DNA of 44,536 bases from Chthonomonadales bacterium (GTDB taxonomy: Bacteria > Armatimonadota > Chthonomonadetes > Chthonomonadales > CAJBBX01), in the NCBI GenBank assembly GCA_020849275.1, contig JADLGO010000045.1:1-44536 (forward strand), given 5' to 3'. Position numbers and translations under genes: made by a program. The notes beneath the pieces are model-generated. The model searched no databases. It was given only the letters and a program-made list of their open reading frames with translations, and was not told the DNA's origin. The first letter of the stretch is position 1; every line of letters begins with the position of its first letter. Shown in pieces: positions 22,381-30,305 of this stretch.

Positions 22381-24927
22381 ATGCAGTGGATCGCGTTCGC
22401 CGCCCTTGCGGCCCTCCCCGTAGCGGTCTGCGCAAGCGCCGCCGGCCAGCCGCCCGCTCCCGCCCGCGCGCTCCGCTTCGCCGCCGCCAGCAAGGGCGAC
22501 GCGCTGGCATGGCAGCGGGCCTGCCGCCGCAAGCTCTTCGAGACGATGATGGGCGGCTCGCAGCCTCGCCGGGTCCCGCTCGCTCCCCAGACCCTGCGCC
22601 GCGTCGAGGTGCCGGCAGGCGGTTACGCGCTTGAGGAGGTGACCATCCAGACGCTCCCAGACCGGCGCGCGCACCTCTGGCTGGCTGTGCCGCTCTCGCC
22701 GCGCCGCCGCGGCCCCGCCGTCCTCGCGCTCCATGGTCACGGCGGAACGGGCGAGCAGATCGTGCGCGGCCAGGGCCTCTACTGGTATGGCCGCGCCCTC
22801 GCCGAGATGGGCTACGTGGTGGCCGCGCCGGACATCGGCTCCCACGACCTTCAGCACCCCGGGTGGTCACTGATGGGCGAGCGCGTGTGGGATGCCCTGC
22901 GCGTCGTGGACTACCTGGCGTCGCGCCCCGAGGTCGACGCCGGGCGCATGGCCGTAGGCGGGCTCTCGCTCGGCGGCGAGACGACGATGTACGTGGCCGC
23001 GCTCGACGAGCGGCTGAAGGCGGCCGACAGCTCGGGATGGCTCACGACCGTGGCGAACATGCGTAACGGCCACTGCACCTGCTACGACTTCCCCGGTCTG
23101 GCGCCCAACTTCGACTTCTCCGACATCTTCGGGTGCATCGCGCCGCGGCCGCTGATATGTGAGATCGGGGAGCGTGAGCGCGCGCCGGGCGGCTTCCCGG
23201 TCGGTGTTGCCCGCGAAGCATGGAGCGGCGTTCAGGCCGCATACCGCGCCTTCGGCGCCGAGGATCGCGCTTCGCTCGCGATCCACCCGGGCGGCCATGT
23301 GTTCGTCGGCACGGCCTTCTGGCGGCCGCTGCGCGCGGCCATCGGCACGCCGACGCCGTGGGCGCCCGAGGCCGGCTCGCCAACCGCGGAGGCGCTGCGC
23401 CGTGGCGAGATCGCCCGCCGTGCCTTCTGCCGAGCCCGCGCCCTCCTCGACGGCTGGTGGGCCTACCGTGACCCCGCGACCGACATGACGCCCCGCACGC
23501 TCGACCAGCCGGTGTGGGCGCCGAACGACAACGCGGCCGACATGTTCCCCTTCCTCTTCATGACCGCGCGCTACCTGCGGCCCGAGCGCGAGCCCGACCT
23601 GCTACGCCTCCTGGAGACGGAGCGCCGGATCACCAACCGCGTGGGCGCGCTGCCGGACTGGCTGGACCTCAACACGAAGCGGTGGGTGCACGCCGAGCCC
23701 GACACGCGACGCCTCGTCTTCAACGCCGCCGAGTACTGCAAGGACGGCCTGCTGCCCATGACGGAGTCGCTCGGCCAGGGGCCGTGGACGGTGCGCATGG
23801 TCGAGATGCTCGACGACATCTTCGAGGCCGCTCCCGTGCAGAGCGAGTTCGGCTCGCTGCCCGCCGACGACACCGAGGTGAACGGCGACCTGTTGCAGGC
23901 CCTGACTCGAATGCACGCGATGACGCGCGAACCACGCTACCTGAAGTGGGCCGAGCGCATCGCCGACGCCTATTTCCTAGAGGTGCTGCCCCGCTCCGGC
24001 GGCCTACCCGCCCGGCGCTGGGACTTCGCTCGCCACGCTCCCATCGACACCGCGCTGAGCCTGAACGACCACGGCAACGAAATCGTCGGCGGTCTCTCCG
24101 AGGCCTACGTGGCGGCGACCACCTTCGACCCGCCGGCCGCGGCGCGCTACCGCGCCCCGTTCATCGCCATGCTGCGCCGCCTGCTCGAGGTCGCCCGTAA
24201 CCCCGATGGCCTCTGGGTGGGTGCGGTACGCACGACCACCGGCGAGGTGACCGTCAGGGCAACGCCGGATACCTGGGGCTACGCCCTCACGGCGGTCGCG
24301 ACGGGCGCGATGGTCACCCGCGACCGCACGATCGAGGACGCCGTGCTGCGGGCGCTGCGGGCCATCGACAAGCCGGCATACCTGGAGTGGAACGGGGCGG
24401 ACTCCTATGCCGACAGCATCGAGGGCGGCCTGCTCCTGCTCAACCGCTACCCGGAGCCGGCGGTTGCCCGCTGGCTCGACGCCATCCTGCCCGTCTTCCT
24501 CGGCAAGCAGCAGGACTCCGGCGTCGTGGAGGGCTGGTACGGCGACGGCAACTACGCCCGAACCGCGCTGATGGCGGCGTTCTACTTCACGCGCGGAGCG
24601 ACATGCCATCCGTGGCGCGACGACCTGCGCTTCGGCGCGGTCACGGAGGGCAAAGGCGTCCGGCTTGCGCTGCGGGCGGATCGCGCATGGGAGGGCCGGG
24701 TGCGTTTTGACACGCCCCGCCACCGTCTGCACATGCGCCTGCCGCTGAACTACCCGAGGCTCAACGAGTTCCCCGAGTGGTTCACCGCCGACCCGGACGC
24801 GACGTACCGCGTGCGCGTCGACGGCGGCGCCTGGCGCACCGTCGGCGGCGCGGAGCTTGCGCGCGGATTGGCGCTCACGGCATCGCCCGGCGCGACATGC
24901 GAGGTCGAGGTGCAGCCGGCCGCGTGA
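22381..24927 (+). CDS. Secreted alpha/beta-hydrolase fused to an alpha/alpha-barrel carbohydrate domain, 848 aa
   Basis: After a Sec signal (FAALAALPVAVCASAAGQ), residues ~75-325 form an alpha/beta-hydrolase like acetyl-xylan esterases: LALHGHGGTGEQ for the oxyanion side, nucleophile Ser196 in GGLSLGGE, and His306 in IHPGGHVFVG. Residues ~350-740 look like an alpha/alpha toroid of the kind found in many glycoside hydrolases and lyases (repeated aromatic-rich helices such as DNAADMFPFLFMTARYL and DTEVNGDLLQALTRMHA). The last ~100 residues are a beta-rich domain. A plausible job is removing ester groups and then processing the same glycan, which is inference. Substrate and toroid family are unrecognised. 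The TGA overlaps the next start (GTGA). Confidence 0.82.
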   Translation: MQWIAFAALAALPVAVCASAAGQPPAPARALRFAAASKGDALAWQRACRRKLFETMMGGSQPRRVPLAPQTLRRVEVPAGGYALEEVTIQTLPDRRAHLWLAVPLSPRRRGPAVLALHGHGGTGEQIVRGQGLYWYGRALAEMGYVVAAPDIGSHDLQHPGWSLMGERVWDALRVVDYLASRPEVDAGRMAVGGLSLGGETTMYVAALDERLKAADSSGWLTTVANMRNGHCTCYDFPGLAPNFDFSDIFGCIAPRPLICEIGERERAPGGFPVGVAREAWSGVQAAYRAFGAEDRASLAIHPGGHVFVGTAFWRPLRAAIGTPTPWAPEAGSPTAEALRRGEIARRAFCRARALLDGWWAYRDPATDMTPRTLDQPVWAPNDNAADMFPFLFMTARYLRPEREPDLLRLLETERRITNRVGALPDWLDLNTKRWVHAEPDTRRLVFNAAEYCKDGLLPMTESLGQGPWTVRMVEMLDDIFEAAPVQSEFGSLPADDTEVNGDLLQALTRMHAMTREPRYLKWAERIADAYFLEVLPRSGGLPARRWDFARHAPIDTALSLNDHGNEIVGGLSEAYVAATTFDPPAAARYRAPFIAMLRRLLEVARNPDGLWVGAVRTTTGEVTVRATPDTWGYALTAVATGAMVTRDRTIEDAVLRALRAIDKPAYLEWNGADSYADSIEGGLLLLNRYPEPAVARWLDAILPVFLGKQQDSGVVEGWYGDGNYARTALMAAFYFTRGATCHPWRDDLRFGAVTEGKGVRLALRADRAWEGRVRFDTPRHRLHMRLPLNYPRLNEFPEWFTADPDATYRVRVDGGAWRTVGGAELARGLALTASPGATCEVEVQPAA

Positions 24928-27125
24928 GGAGCGGCGCCCGGCGCGTGAGGAACGCGCCAACGGCCGGGCCGATCGCGTGCACGGCGGGCGATGCTGGCCT
25001 CGGCGCCACGCTAGGCAATCCCGACTGCTGCGCCCGCACGGACACCCTGGCGGGCCTGGACCACCTCTGGGTCGCGGCGACGGGTCGGTGGCGCTTCGGC
25101 GCGGCGGAGGTCGCCTGCGCTGGCCCGGCCGGGCCGCTCGCCGCCACGCGGGAGGTCTTCGAGCCCACGGCGATGCGCGTGGACCGAGAGGCCGGGCCCC
25201 TCTCGGCCCTCCAGCGCCTGCTCGTCGCTCCCGAGGGCGCGGCCGTCTACCTCTGGCTGCGCGTCCGCAACCGCGGCGCGGCCCCGGCGCTCGTCACCTT
25301 CGAGGGCCGCGGCGCCATGCACGCCATGCCCTCGCCCATGCACCGGCAACAGCCGCCCCCGGCCGACGTGCGCGCCCGCTTCACGCCCATCGCGACGAGC
25401 GCCCGCGCGCTCCGCGCCGCGGGACCGGACGGCGAGGTGCTCGAGATCGCCTCCTCGTCGGGCGTGGTGCACGGTGGCGAGCGCACGTGGCTCTGGCGCG
25501 ACGAGCGCGTCGTGGAGGCGGGCGGGCGCGTCGATGCGTGGGTTCGCCTGGCGGTGCTCGGGTCGGGCGATCACATTCGGCCCCTCGGCGCCCCCCGCGT
25601 CCACGCGGAACTCCGGCGTCGGGCCCGCGCGCTCGACTCGACGGCCGCGGTCTCCACCCCCAGCGCCCTCGTGGACGCCAGTGTGGCGTGGGGCAAACGC
25701 GGCGCCCACCGCGTGAGCCACCGGTTCCGGCACGGGTCCGGCTTCACCAATGACCCTCCGGGGACGATCATCGTAACGCGTGACGCGGTCTGGTTCGCGC
25801 TCGGCGCCGATCACTTCGACCCGGGCTTCGTTCGCGCCATGCTGGAGGCCGTGCTCGCCCACGCCCGCTATCCCAGCGGCAAGATCGCCGAGTACGTCGA
25901 CCTCGGCTCGACGCCGGTGCATCGAGCCGACTACGGCCTGAACATCGCCGACCCCACCCCGCTGCTTCTCCTTGCGATGCACCACCACGCGGCGGCCACC
26001 GGCGACCTCGCATGGCTTGGCCGACACTACGGCGCCGTCCGCGGCGCGGCCGACTACCTGCTCTCCCAGACTCGCGGCGATCTCGTCTACTGCACGACGC
26101 ACCGCGCGGAGGCCAACGTGGGCCAGTGCGGGTGGCGCAACGTGGTAGATGGCATACGCATCGCCGGGGCGGTGACGGAGCTTCAGGCGGAGAGCTCCGC
26201 CGCGCTCTCCGCCGCGGCCGCGATCGCGCGGGAGGTGGGCGAGGAGCCGGACGCCACGCGGTTCGCGGCGGCGGCCGAGCGGCTGGCCGCCGCGCTCAGC
26301 GACCGGCTCGTGGACCCGCGCACGGGCCGCTATCGGCTTGCACTCGATGCCGACGACCCGGACCCCGCGTACGGGTCCGACGACACCGTGGACCAGGTGT
26401 TTCCGGCGCTCCTCGGCCTGGCGCCGGCCGCCCTGGAGGAGCGGACGGCCCGCCGTCTGCTCGGCGCGGGCTACCGAAGCCGCCACGGCATCCGGACCGC
26501 GCCGCGGGGAAGCCCGGGCTACCATCCCCGCGCGCAGTGGGGGCTCGTCGGCGGCATCTGGCCCAACGCGAGCGCCTGGGCCGCGTCGGCGGTCGCGCGG
26601 GTCGACCCGACTGCGGCCTTCCGGTTGGCAGAGACAGCGGCGCGGCCGCTGTTCGACCGCGCGCCCAGGCCCAGGGGCGCGCTGGCGCCCGGCGAGTTCC
26701 CCGAGTGGCTGGACGGCGACACGGGCGTCAGCCTGGGGATGGCGATGAGTCCGTGGATGCCGCCAACCTTCGTGTGGCTCGTGGTGGAGCGGCTGATCGG
26801 CGTGCGGCCGACGCTGAGCGGCCTGGCGGTGTTGCCGTGCCTGCCTCCCGGCTGGAGCGCGGCGGTACGCGGCGCGCGCCACGGCGGCGCCCCGCTCTCC
26901 GTGCTCGTGACGCCGCAGGCCATCTACTCCACGCAGCCGGTTGCCATCAGCGACCGGCCCGTGCGCCTGGCGGAGGACCGCACGCCGGCCGCGTGGCGGC
27001 GAGGAATCGTGATGGGCAGCGGCACCGCCGAGACGCGCTACCGGCCGTCGGCGGAGCTGCGCGTGAGCGGCGCCTGGGAGGACTCGCCGGCCCCTGCGGC
27101 CGCCTCCTCGATGATGCCGTGGTAG
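24924..27125 (+). CDS. Glycoside-hydrolase-like protein with alpha/alpha-toroid, 733 aa
   Basis: The N-terminal ~230 residues are a beta-sandwich (like the galactose-mutarotase-type domains before glycosidase toroids). It is followed by an (alpha/alpha) barrel: YGLNIADPTPLLLLAMHHHAA, YGSDDTVDQVFPALLGL, WGLVGGIWPNASAWAASAV. The architecture resembles GH15/GH37/GH63 or glycogen-debranching families, and I cannot pick one. The start is uncertain. GTG 24924 overlaps the upstream stop as GTGA and is used here; GTG 24945 is the alternative. No clear signal peptide follows either, which is odd beside a secreted partner. Its last 88 bases overlap the convergent gene on the other strand. Confidence 0.75.
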   Translation: MRSGARRVRNAPTAGPIACTAGDAGLGATLGNPDCCARTDTLAGLDHLWVAATGRWRFGAAEVACAGPAGPLAATREVFEPTAMRVDREAGPLSALQRLLVAPEGAAVYLWLRVRNRGAAPALVTFEGRGAMHAMPSPMHRQQPPPADVRARFTPIATSARALRAAGPDGEVLEIASSSGVVHGGERTWLWRDERVVEAGGRVDAWVRLAVLGSGDHIRPLGAPRVHAELRRRARALDSTAAVSTPSALVDASVAWGKRGAHRVSHRFRHGSGFTNDPPGTIIVTRDAVWFALGADHFDPGFVRAMLEAVLAHARYPSGKIAEYVDLGSTPVHRADYGLNIADPTPLLLLAMHHHAAATGDLAWLGRHYGAVRGAADYLLSQTRGDLVYCTTHRAEANVGQCGWRNVVDGIRIAGAVTELQAESSAALSAAAAIAREVGEEPDATRFAAAAERLAAALSDRLVDPRTGRYRLALDADDPDPAYGSDDTVDQVFPALLGLAPAALEERTARRLLGAGYRSRHGIRTAPRGSPGYHPRAQWGLVGGIWPNASAWAASAVARVDPTAAFRLAETAARPLFDRAPRPRGALAPGEFPEWLDGDTGVSLGMAMSPWMPPTFVWLVVERLIGVRPTLSGLAVLPCLPPGWSAAVRGARHGGAPLSVLVTPQAIYSTQPVAISDRPVRLAEDRTPAAWRRGIVMGSGTAETRYRPSAELRVSGAWEDSPAPAAASSMMPW

Positions 27126-29119
27126 CGCCCAAGCCAATAGGGGAGCAGCCAGAAAGCGCCGTCCATCTCCGAGCGCCCGCCGCTGCCGGCGTCCAGCGCG
27201 TACGGATTGGCGTTCCAGCGCGTCACGGCGCGCTCGCTGTTCGGTAGAACGCGCGTTGACTGCGGGCGGCCGAAGCGGTCCGGGCGCGTGTCGACCTCGA
27301 CGTCGGACCGGTGGCTGTTGGTCATCGTCCAGTCCACCAGGTCCCACGGCGCGTTGCGAAGCCACTCCACCCCGGCCTCGGCTCCACACGGGAAGCCGGC
27401 GAACGCTCCGTGAAGGAAGTTGTAGAAGGGTGACCCTTCGGGTTCCAGTATGCGCTGTGTTCGGGCGAGGCTCTCCAGGTAGAGCCGGCGCAGGGCCGGG
27501 TCCTTCTCCAGCGAGAGGAGCGGATAGTAGGCGCACCAGGCGAGCTCGTCGTCGGAGTGGTTGTTGGAGCCGCGCGGCGGCAGTACCTTCTGATCGACCG
27601 TGTTGATCGCGTAGTGGTGGTCGCGAACGAGCGCGTCGTAGGCCTCGCGGAACCGGGCGTCACCGCAGAGATGGTACGCGACCCGAAGGTGCGAGAGGAT
27701 CTCGAGCGCGTTGAGGCCATGCTCGCCGGTCCATTCCGGGTCGTCGTTGAGCTTCTCCGGCGCCCACACCCCCCAGGTCGTCGGCTTGCCGCTCGGCCCC
27801 ACCAGGTAGAAGCCGTGGTCGATGATGTGGTTGGCGACGGCGCGACAGGCCGCCTCGATGCGCCGCTTCTCCGCCGCGTCGGCCACCAGCGTATGGTAGA
27901 CGTACCAGGCCAGGAAGTGCCCGTCCACCTCGTCCGACGACGTGTCACCCTTCCAGAACAGATCCGGGTCGCGCGGGCTGATGTGCTGCCAGTTCGGCTC
28001 GTCCGGCGAGTAGCCGACCACCTCCTCGTCACTGCGCTTGACCGCCCGCGCCATGAAGCCGGGGATGCCGGTGACCTCGACGAGGTCGAGGAGCGCGCCC
28101 ATGCTCTTGCCGGCGAGCGCGCGGGCTTGCGGGTCGCGCGTCACTGCGTAGCGGAACGACTCGGCCACTACATAGAGAGCGGTCCAGAGGCCATCGTTGT
28201 CTGAGGCATGATGCACGTAGGAGGTGAGATCGCCGGGACGGCGCAGGTGGCAGTCGGTCACGTAGCCACGCCGATTGTGGCGCGCGGCCGTGATGGCCTC
28301 GTAGTGCGCGGCCTTCTCGGCGAAGCGCATCGCGCGGAACTCGATGTGCGCCACCCCACCATCGGTGCCGATCCAGGCGTCGCCACCGGGCGCGAGGGCG
28401 ATGGTGTTCACGCGGTCATCAGGCAGCCAGCGTCGGCCGGCGTAGTAGCGCCAGCGGCCGCGGAGCAGGCGCGCGGCGCCGTGGGGCGTGCCGAACCACG
28501 CGGCGCCGTCATCGCCGAGAGCGATGGCGCGCACGTCGAGTACCGGCAGGCCGACGCGGCCGTCGATCGCCTGCCACGCCCCGCCCTGGTAGACGGCGGC
28601 TCCGCCGTCGGTGCCCGCCCAGAGCACCCCCGCGCGGTCCGCGGCCAGGCACCGCAGGCGCGCGCCCGGCAGTCCCGGCGTCGCGCCCATCGTGCCGATC
28701 TGCTCGGCGCGGCCCGCCTCCACACGATAGACCGCGCGGGCGGTCGTCACCCAGCGAGCGCCGCCCTCCCCCTCGCATGATGCGATGACGGGCTCGTCGA
28801 TGCCCTTCGGCGGGGCAACGGCCGGGCGCGCGGCGGCGCCGGCGCCAACCGGTGGGGCGCACCCAACCCACCTCGCGCCATCCAGCCGGGCCCACCCGCC
28901 CACGGTGCGCACAGTTGGCACGTTTTGTGCTAGGTGGACGTTGAGCACGGGCTCGGCCGCCAGGCCGTTGGCCACCGTGTAGAGGTGGGCGATGTCCTGT
29001 GGGAAGGGACCGACGCGGACCGATGCGCCGTACGCAGGGTATTGCCCGCGAGCCGGGCGCACGGCGAGCAGGAGAACGAGGGCGAGGCTAAGCGACAGCC
29101 AGGGGCCAGGGGAATCCAT
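27038..29119 (-). CDS. Secreted protein with two-component-type propeller repeats and a C-terminal alpha/alpha domain
   Basis: ATG 29119 has AAGGAGAGG upstream and begins a signal peptide (WLSLSLALVLLLAVRPARG); the ATG at 29152 is rejected because it lies before the ribosome-binding site. Residues ~60-265 contain at least three regulator-propeller repeats (LAADRAGVLWAGTDGGAAVY, IALGDDGAAWFGTPHGAARL, IALAPGGDAWIGTDGGVAHI). The last ~420 residues are helical and aromatic-rich (HHASDNDGLWTALYVVAESF, SSDEVDGHFLAWYVYHTL), suggesting a toroid binding carbohydrate. The 693-aa chain is therefore a propeller-toroid fusion without kinase or membrane domains. Function unknown; a periplasmic glycan sensor or enzyme is a guess. 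Its 3' end overlaps the convergent gene. Confidence 0.78.
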   Translation of the reverse strand: MDSPGPWLSLSLALVLLLAVRPARGQYPAYGASVRVGPFPQDIAHLYTVANGLAAEPVLNVHLAQNVPTVRTVGGWARLDGARWVGCAPPVGAGAAARPAVAPPKGIDEPVIASCEGEGGARWVTTARAVYRVEAGRAEQIGTMGATPGLPGARLRCLAADRAGVLWAGTDGGAAVYQGGAWQAIDGRVGLPVLDVRAIALGDDGAAWFGTPHGAARLLRGRWRYYAGRRWLPDDRVNTIALAPGGDAWIGTDGGVAHIEFRAMRFAEKAAHYEAITAARHNRRGYVTDCHLRRPGDLTSYVHHASDNDGLWTALYVVAESFRYAVTRDPQARALAGKSMGALLDLVEVTGIPGFMARAVKRSDEEVVGYSPDEPNWQHISPRDPDLFWKGDTSSDEVDGHFLAWYVYHTLVADAAEKRRIEAACRAVANHIIDHGFYLVGPSGKPTTWGVWAPEKLNDDPEWTGEHGLNALEILSHLRVAYHLCGDARFREAYDALVRDHHYAINTVDQKVLPPRGSNNHSDDELAWCAYYPLLSLEKDPALRRLYLESLARTQRILEPEGSPFYNFLHGAFAGFPCGAEAGVEWLRNAPWDLVDWTMTNSHRSDVEVDTRPDRFGRPQSTRVLPNSERAVTRWNANPYALDAGSGGRSEMDGAFWLLPYWLGRYHGIIEEAAAGAGESSQAPLTRSSADGR

Positions 29120-29244
29120 CGGTAACCTCTCCTTCGCGGGTTCCCGGCGCAACCGATCCGGTGGCCGGTGATCTGGCGGGTTCTGGTGGCCGCGGACGGC
29201 CGTGAGGGCGCGATATGGAAGAATGTCTGCGGTCTCGCGGCCCC

Positions 29245-29273
29245 ATTATAGCCTGACGGGACGCCGGACGCAA
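29245..29273 (-). promoter_or_regulatory. Promoter for the propeller-toroid gene, TTGCGT-17-TATAAT
   Basis: On the minus strand a perfect TATAAT (29250-29245) lies 17 bases after TTGCGT (29273-29268). The start site would be near 29238, with a 119-nt leader. The weak -35 resembles the one before the sigma-H-like gene (TTGCGC). The rest of the 255-bp gap (29120-29374) shows no clear plus-strand promoter for the sigma factor. Confidence 0.55.
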
Positions 29274-29374
29274 GGGGAACCGCGCCCGAGGCAGTCACGT
29301 CAGACAGGTGCGGGTCGAGCCGATCGCAAGTTGATCGGCGGGTTGCCTGCGAAGCGTGCGGAGCGCGATCTGCA

Positions 29375-30271
29375 ATGACCGGTAAGAAAGCGAAGGCCCG
29401 CCACGAGGACGCCGCCGTGGCCGAGGCCGCTGGCGTACTTCGGTTTGCGTCCGAGCCGACCTCCTGCATCCACCTGCTCACTCGCGAGCGCCTGCTCACG
29501 CCAGACGAGGAGGCACTGCTGGCCACGGCCGCGCGCCAGGGTGACCGACGCGCCAGGAACCGCCTGATCGAGGCCAACATGCGGCTCGTGATCAACATCG
29601 CCAAGCACTACCACTGCCCCGTGGTTCCTTTCGAGGACCTGGTGCAGGAGGGCGCCATCGGCCTGATGACGGCCTGCGAGCGCTACGACCCGCTGAAGGG
29701 CTACCGCTTCAGCACCTACGCCACGCACTGGATCCGGCAGGCGATCAGCCGATCCATCGACAACAAGGCTCACGCGATCCGCGTGCCGGCGCACGTCTCC
29801 GAGACGCTCCGCAAGATCGAGCGCGCTCGCGCCACGCTGCTGCGCGAGGCAGGCGAGGAGCCGAGCGTCGAGCAGGTCGCCGAGCGCGTCGGCATGCCGC
29901 CGCCCAAGGTCGCCGCATACCTCCAGGCCGCCCAGGACCCGCTCTCCCTCGACATGCTCGTGGGCGAAGAGGAGAGCACCTCGCTCGGCGCGCTGATCAA
30001 CGATCGGGCCGCCCCCGACCCGCAGGCCGACCTGATGTCCCTCGAGGTGCGGCGCGAGCTCCAGAGCATCCTGGAAACGCTCAGCGAGCGGGAGCGAATG
30101 GTGATGCGCCGTCGCCTGGGATTCGACGACGACGAGGCGCACGTGCTGCAGGACATCGGGGATGAGCTGAAGATCTCGCGCGAGCGCGTGCGGCAGATCG
30201 AGGCGCAGGCGCTCCGGCGGCTGCGCGCGGCGGCCAGGCGCCGCCGCCTCGGCGACTTCCTGCTCGGTTAG
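29375..30271 (+). CDS. RpoD-like sigma-70 factor (group 2/3), 298 aa
   Basis: Sigma region 2 is complete: ARNRLIEANMRLVINIAKHY (2.1), VPFEDLVQEGAIGLMTACERYDP (2.2) and YRFSTYATHWIRQAISRSI (2.3-2.4). Region 3 follows (AIRVPAHVSETLRKI onward) and region 4 ends with LSERERMVMRRRLG and the helix-turn-helix ISRERVRQIEAQALRRLR. Region 1.1 of housekeeping sigma factors is absent and the chain is short, so it is probably an alternative RpoD-like factor directing RNA polymerase to a subset of promoters. ATG 29375 has only a distant GGAG (29360-29363). It is divergent from the propeller gene and converges on murJ. The anti-sigma-like gene at 33772 is not adjacent, so partnership is unproven. Confidence 0.92.
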   Translation: MTGKKAKARHEDAAVAEAAGVLRFASEPTSCIHLLTRERLLTPDEEALLATAARQGDRRARNRLIEANMRLVINIAKHYHCPVVPFEDLVQEGAIGLMTACERYDPLKGYRFSTYATHWIRQAISRSIDNKAHAIRVPAHVSETLRKIERARATLLREAGEEPSVEQVAERVGMPPPKVAAYLQAAQDPLSLDMLVGEEESTSLGALINDRAAPDPQADLMSLEVRRELQSILETLSERERMVMRRRLGFDDDEAHVLQDIGDELKISRERVRQIEAQALRRLRAAARRRRLGDFLLG

Positions 30272-30305
30272 CGGCCGGCCGCGGACCGGTTTCGGTGCGC
30301 CTGCC

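Noticed and set aside
20960-22870. Minus-strand open frame of 636 codons opposite the Tat-exported oxidoreductase
   Set aside because: The plus strand encodes a complete Gfo/Idh/MocA protein; the other frame is compositionally biased shadow.
25011-27536. Minus-strand open frame of 841 codons opposite the toroid gene
   Set aside because: Shadow frame, with no recognisable motif; the plus strand shows an alpha/alpha-domain pattern.
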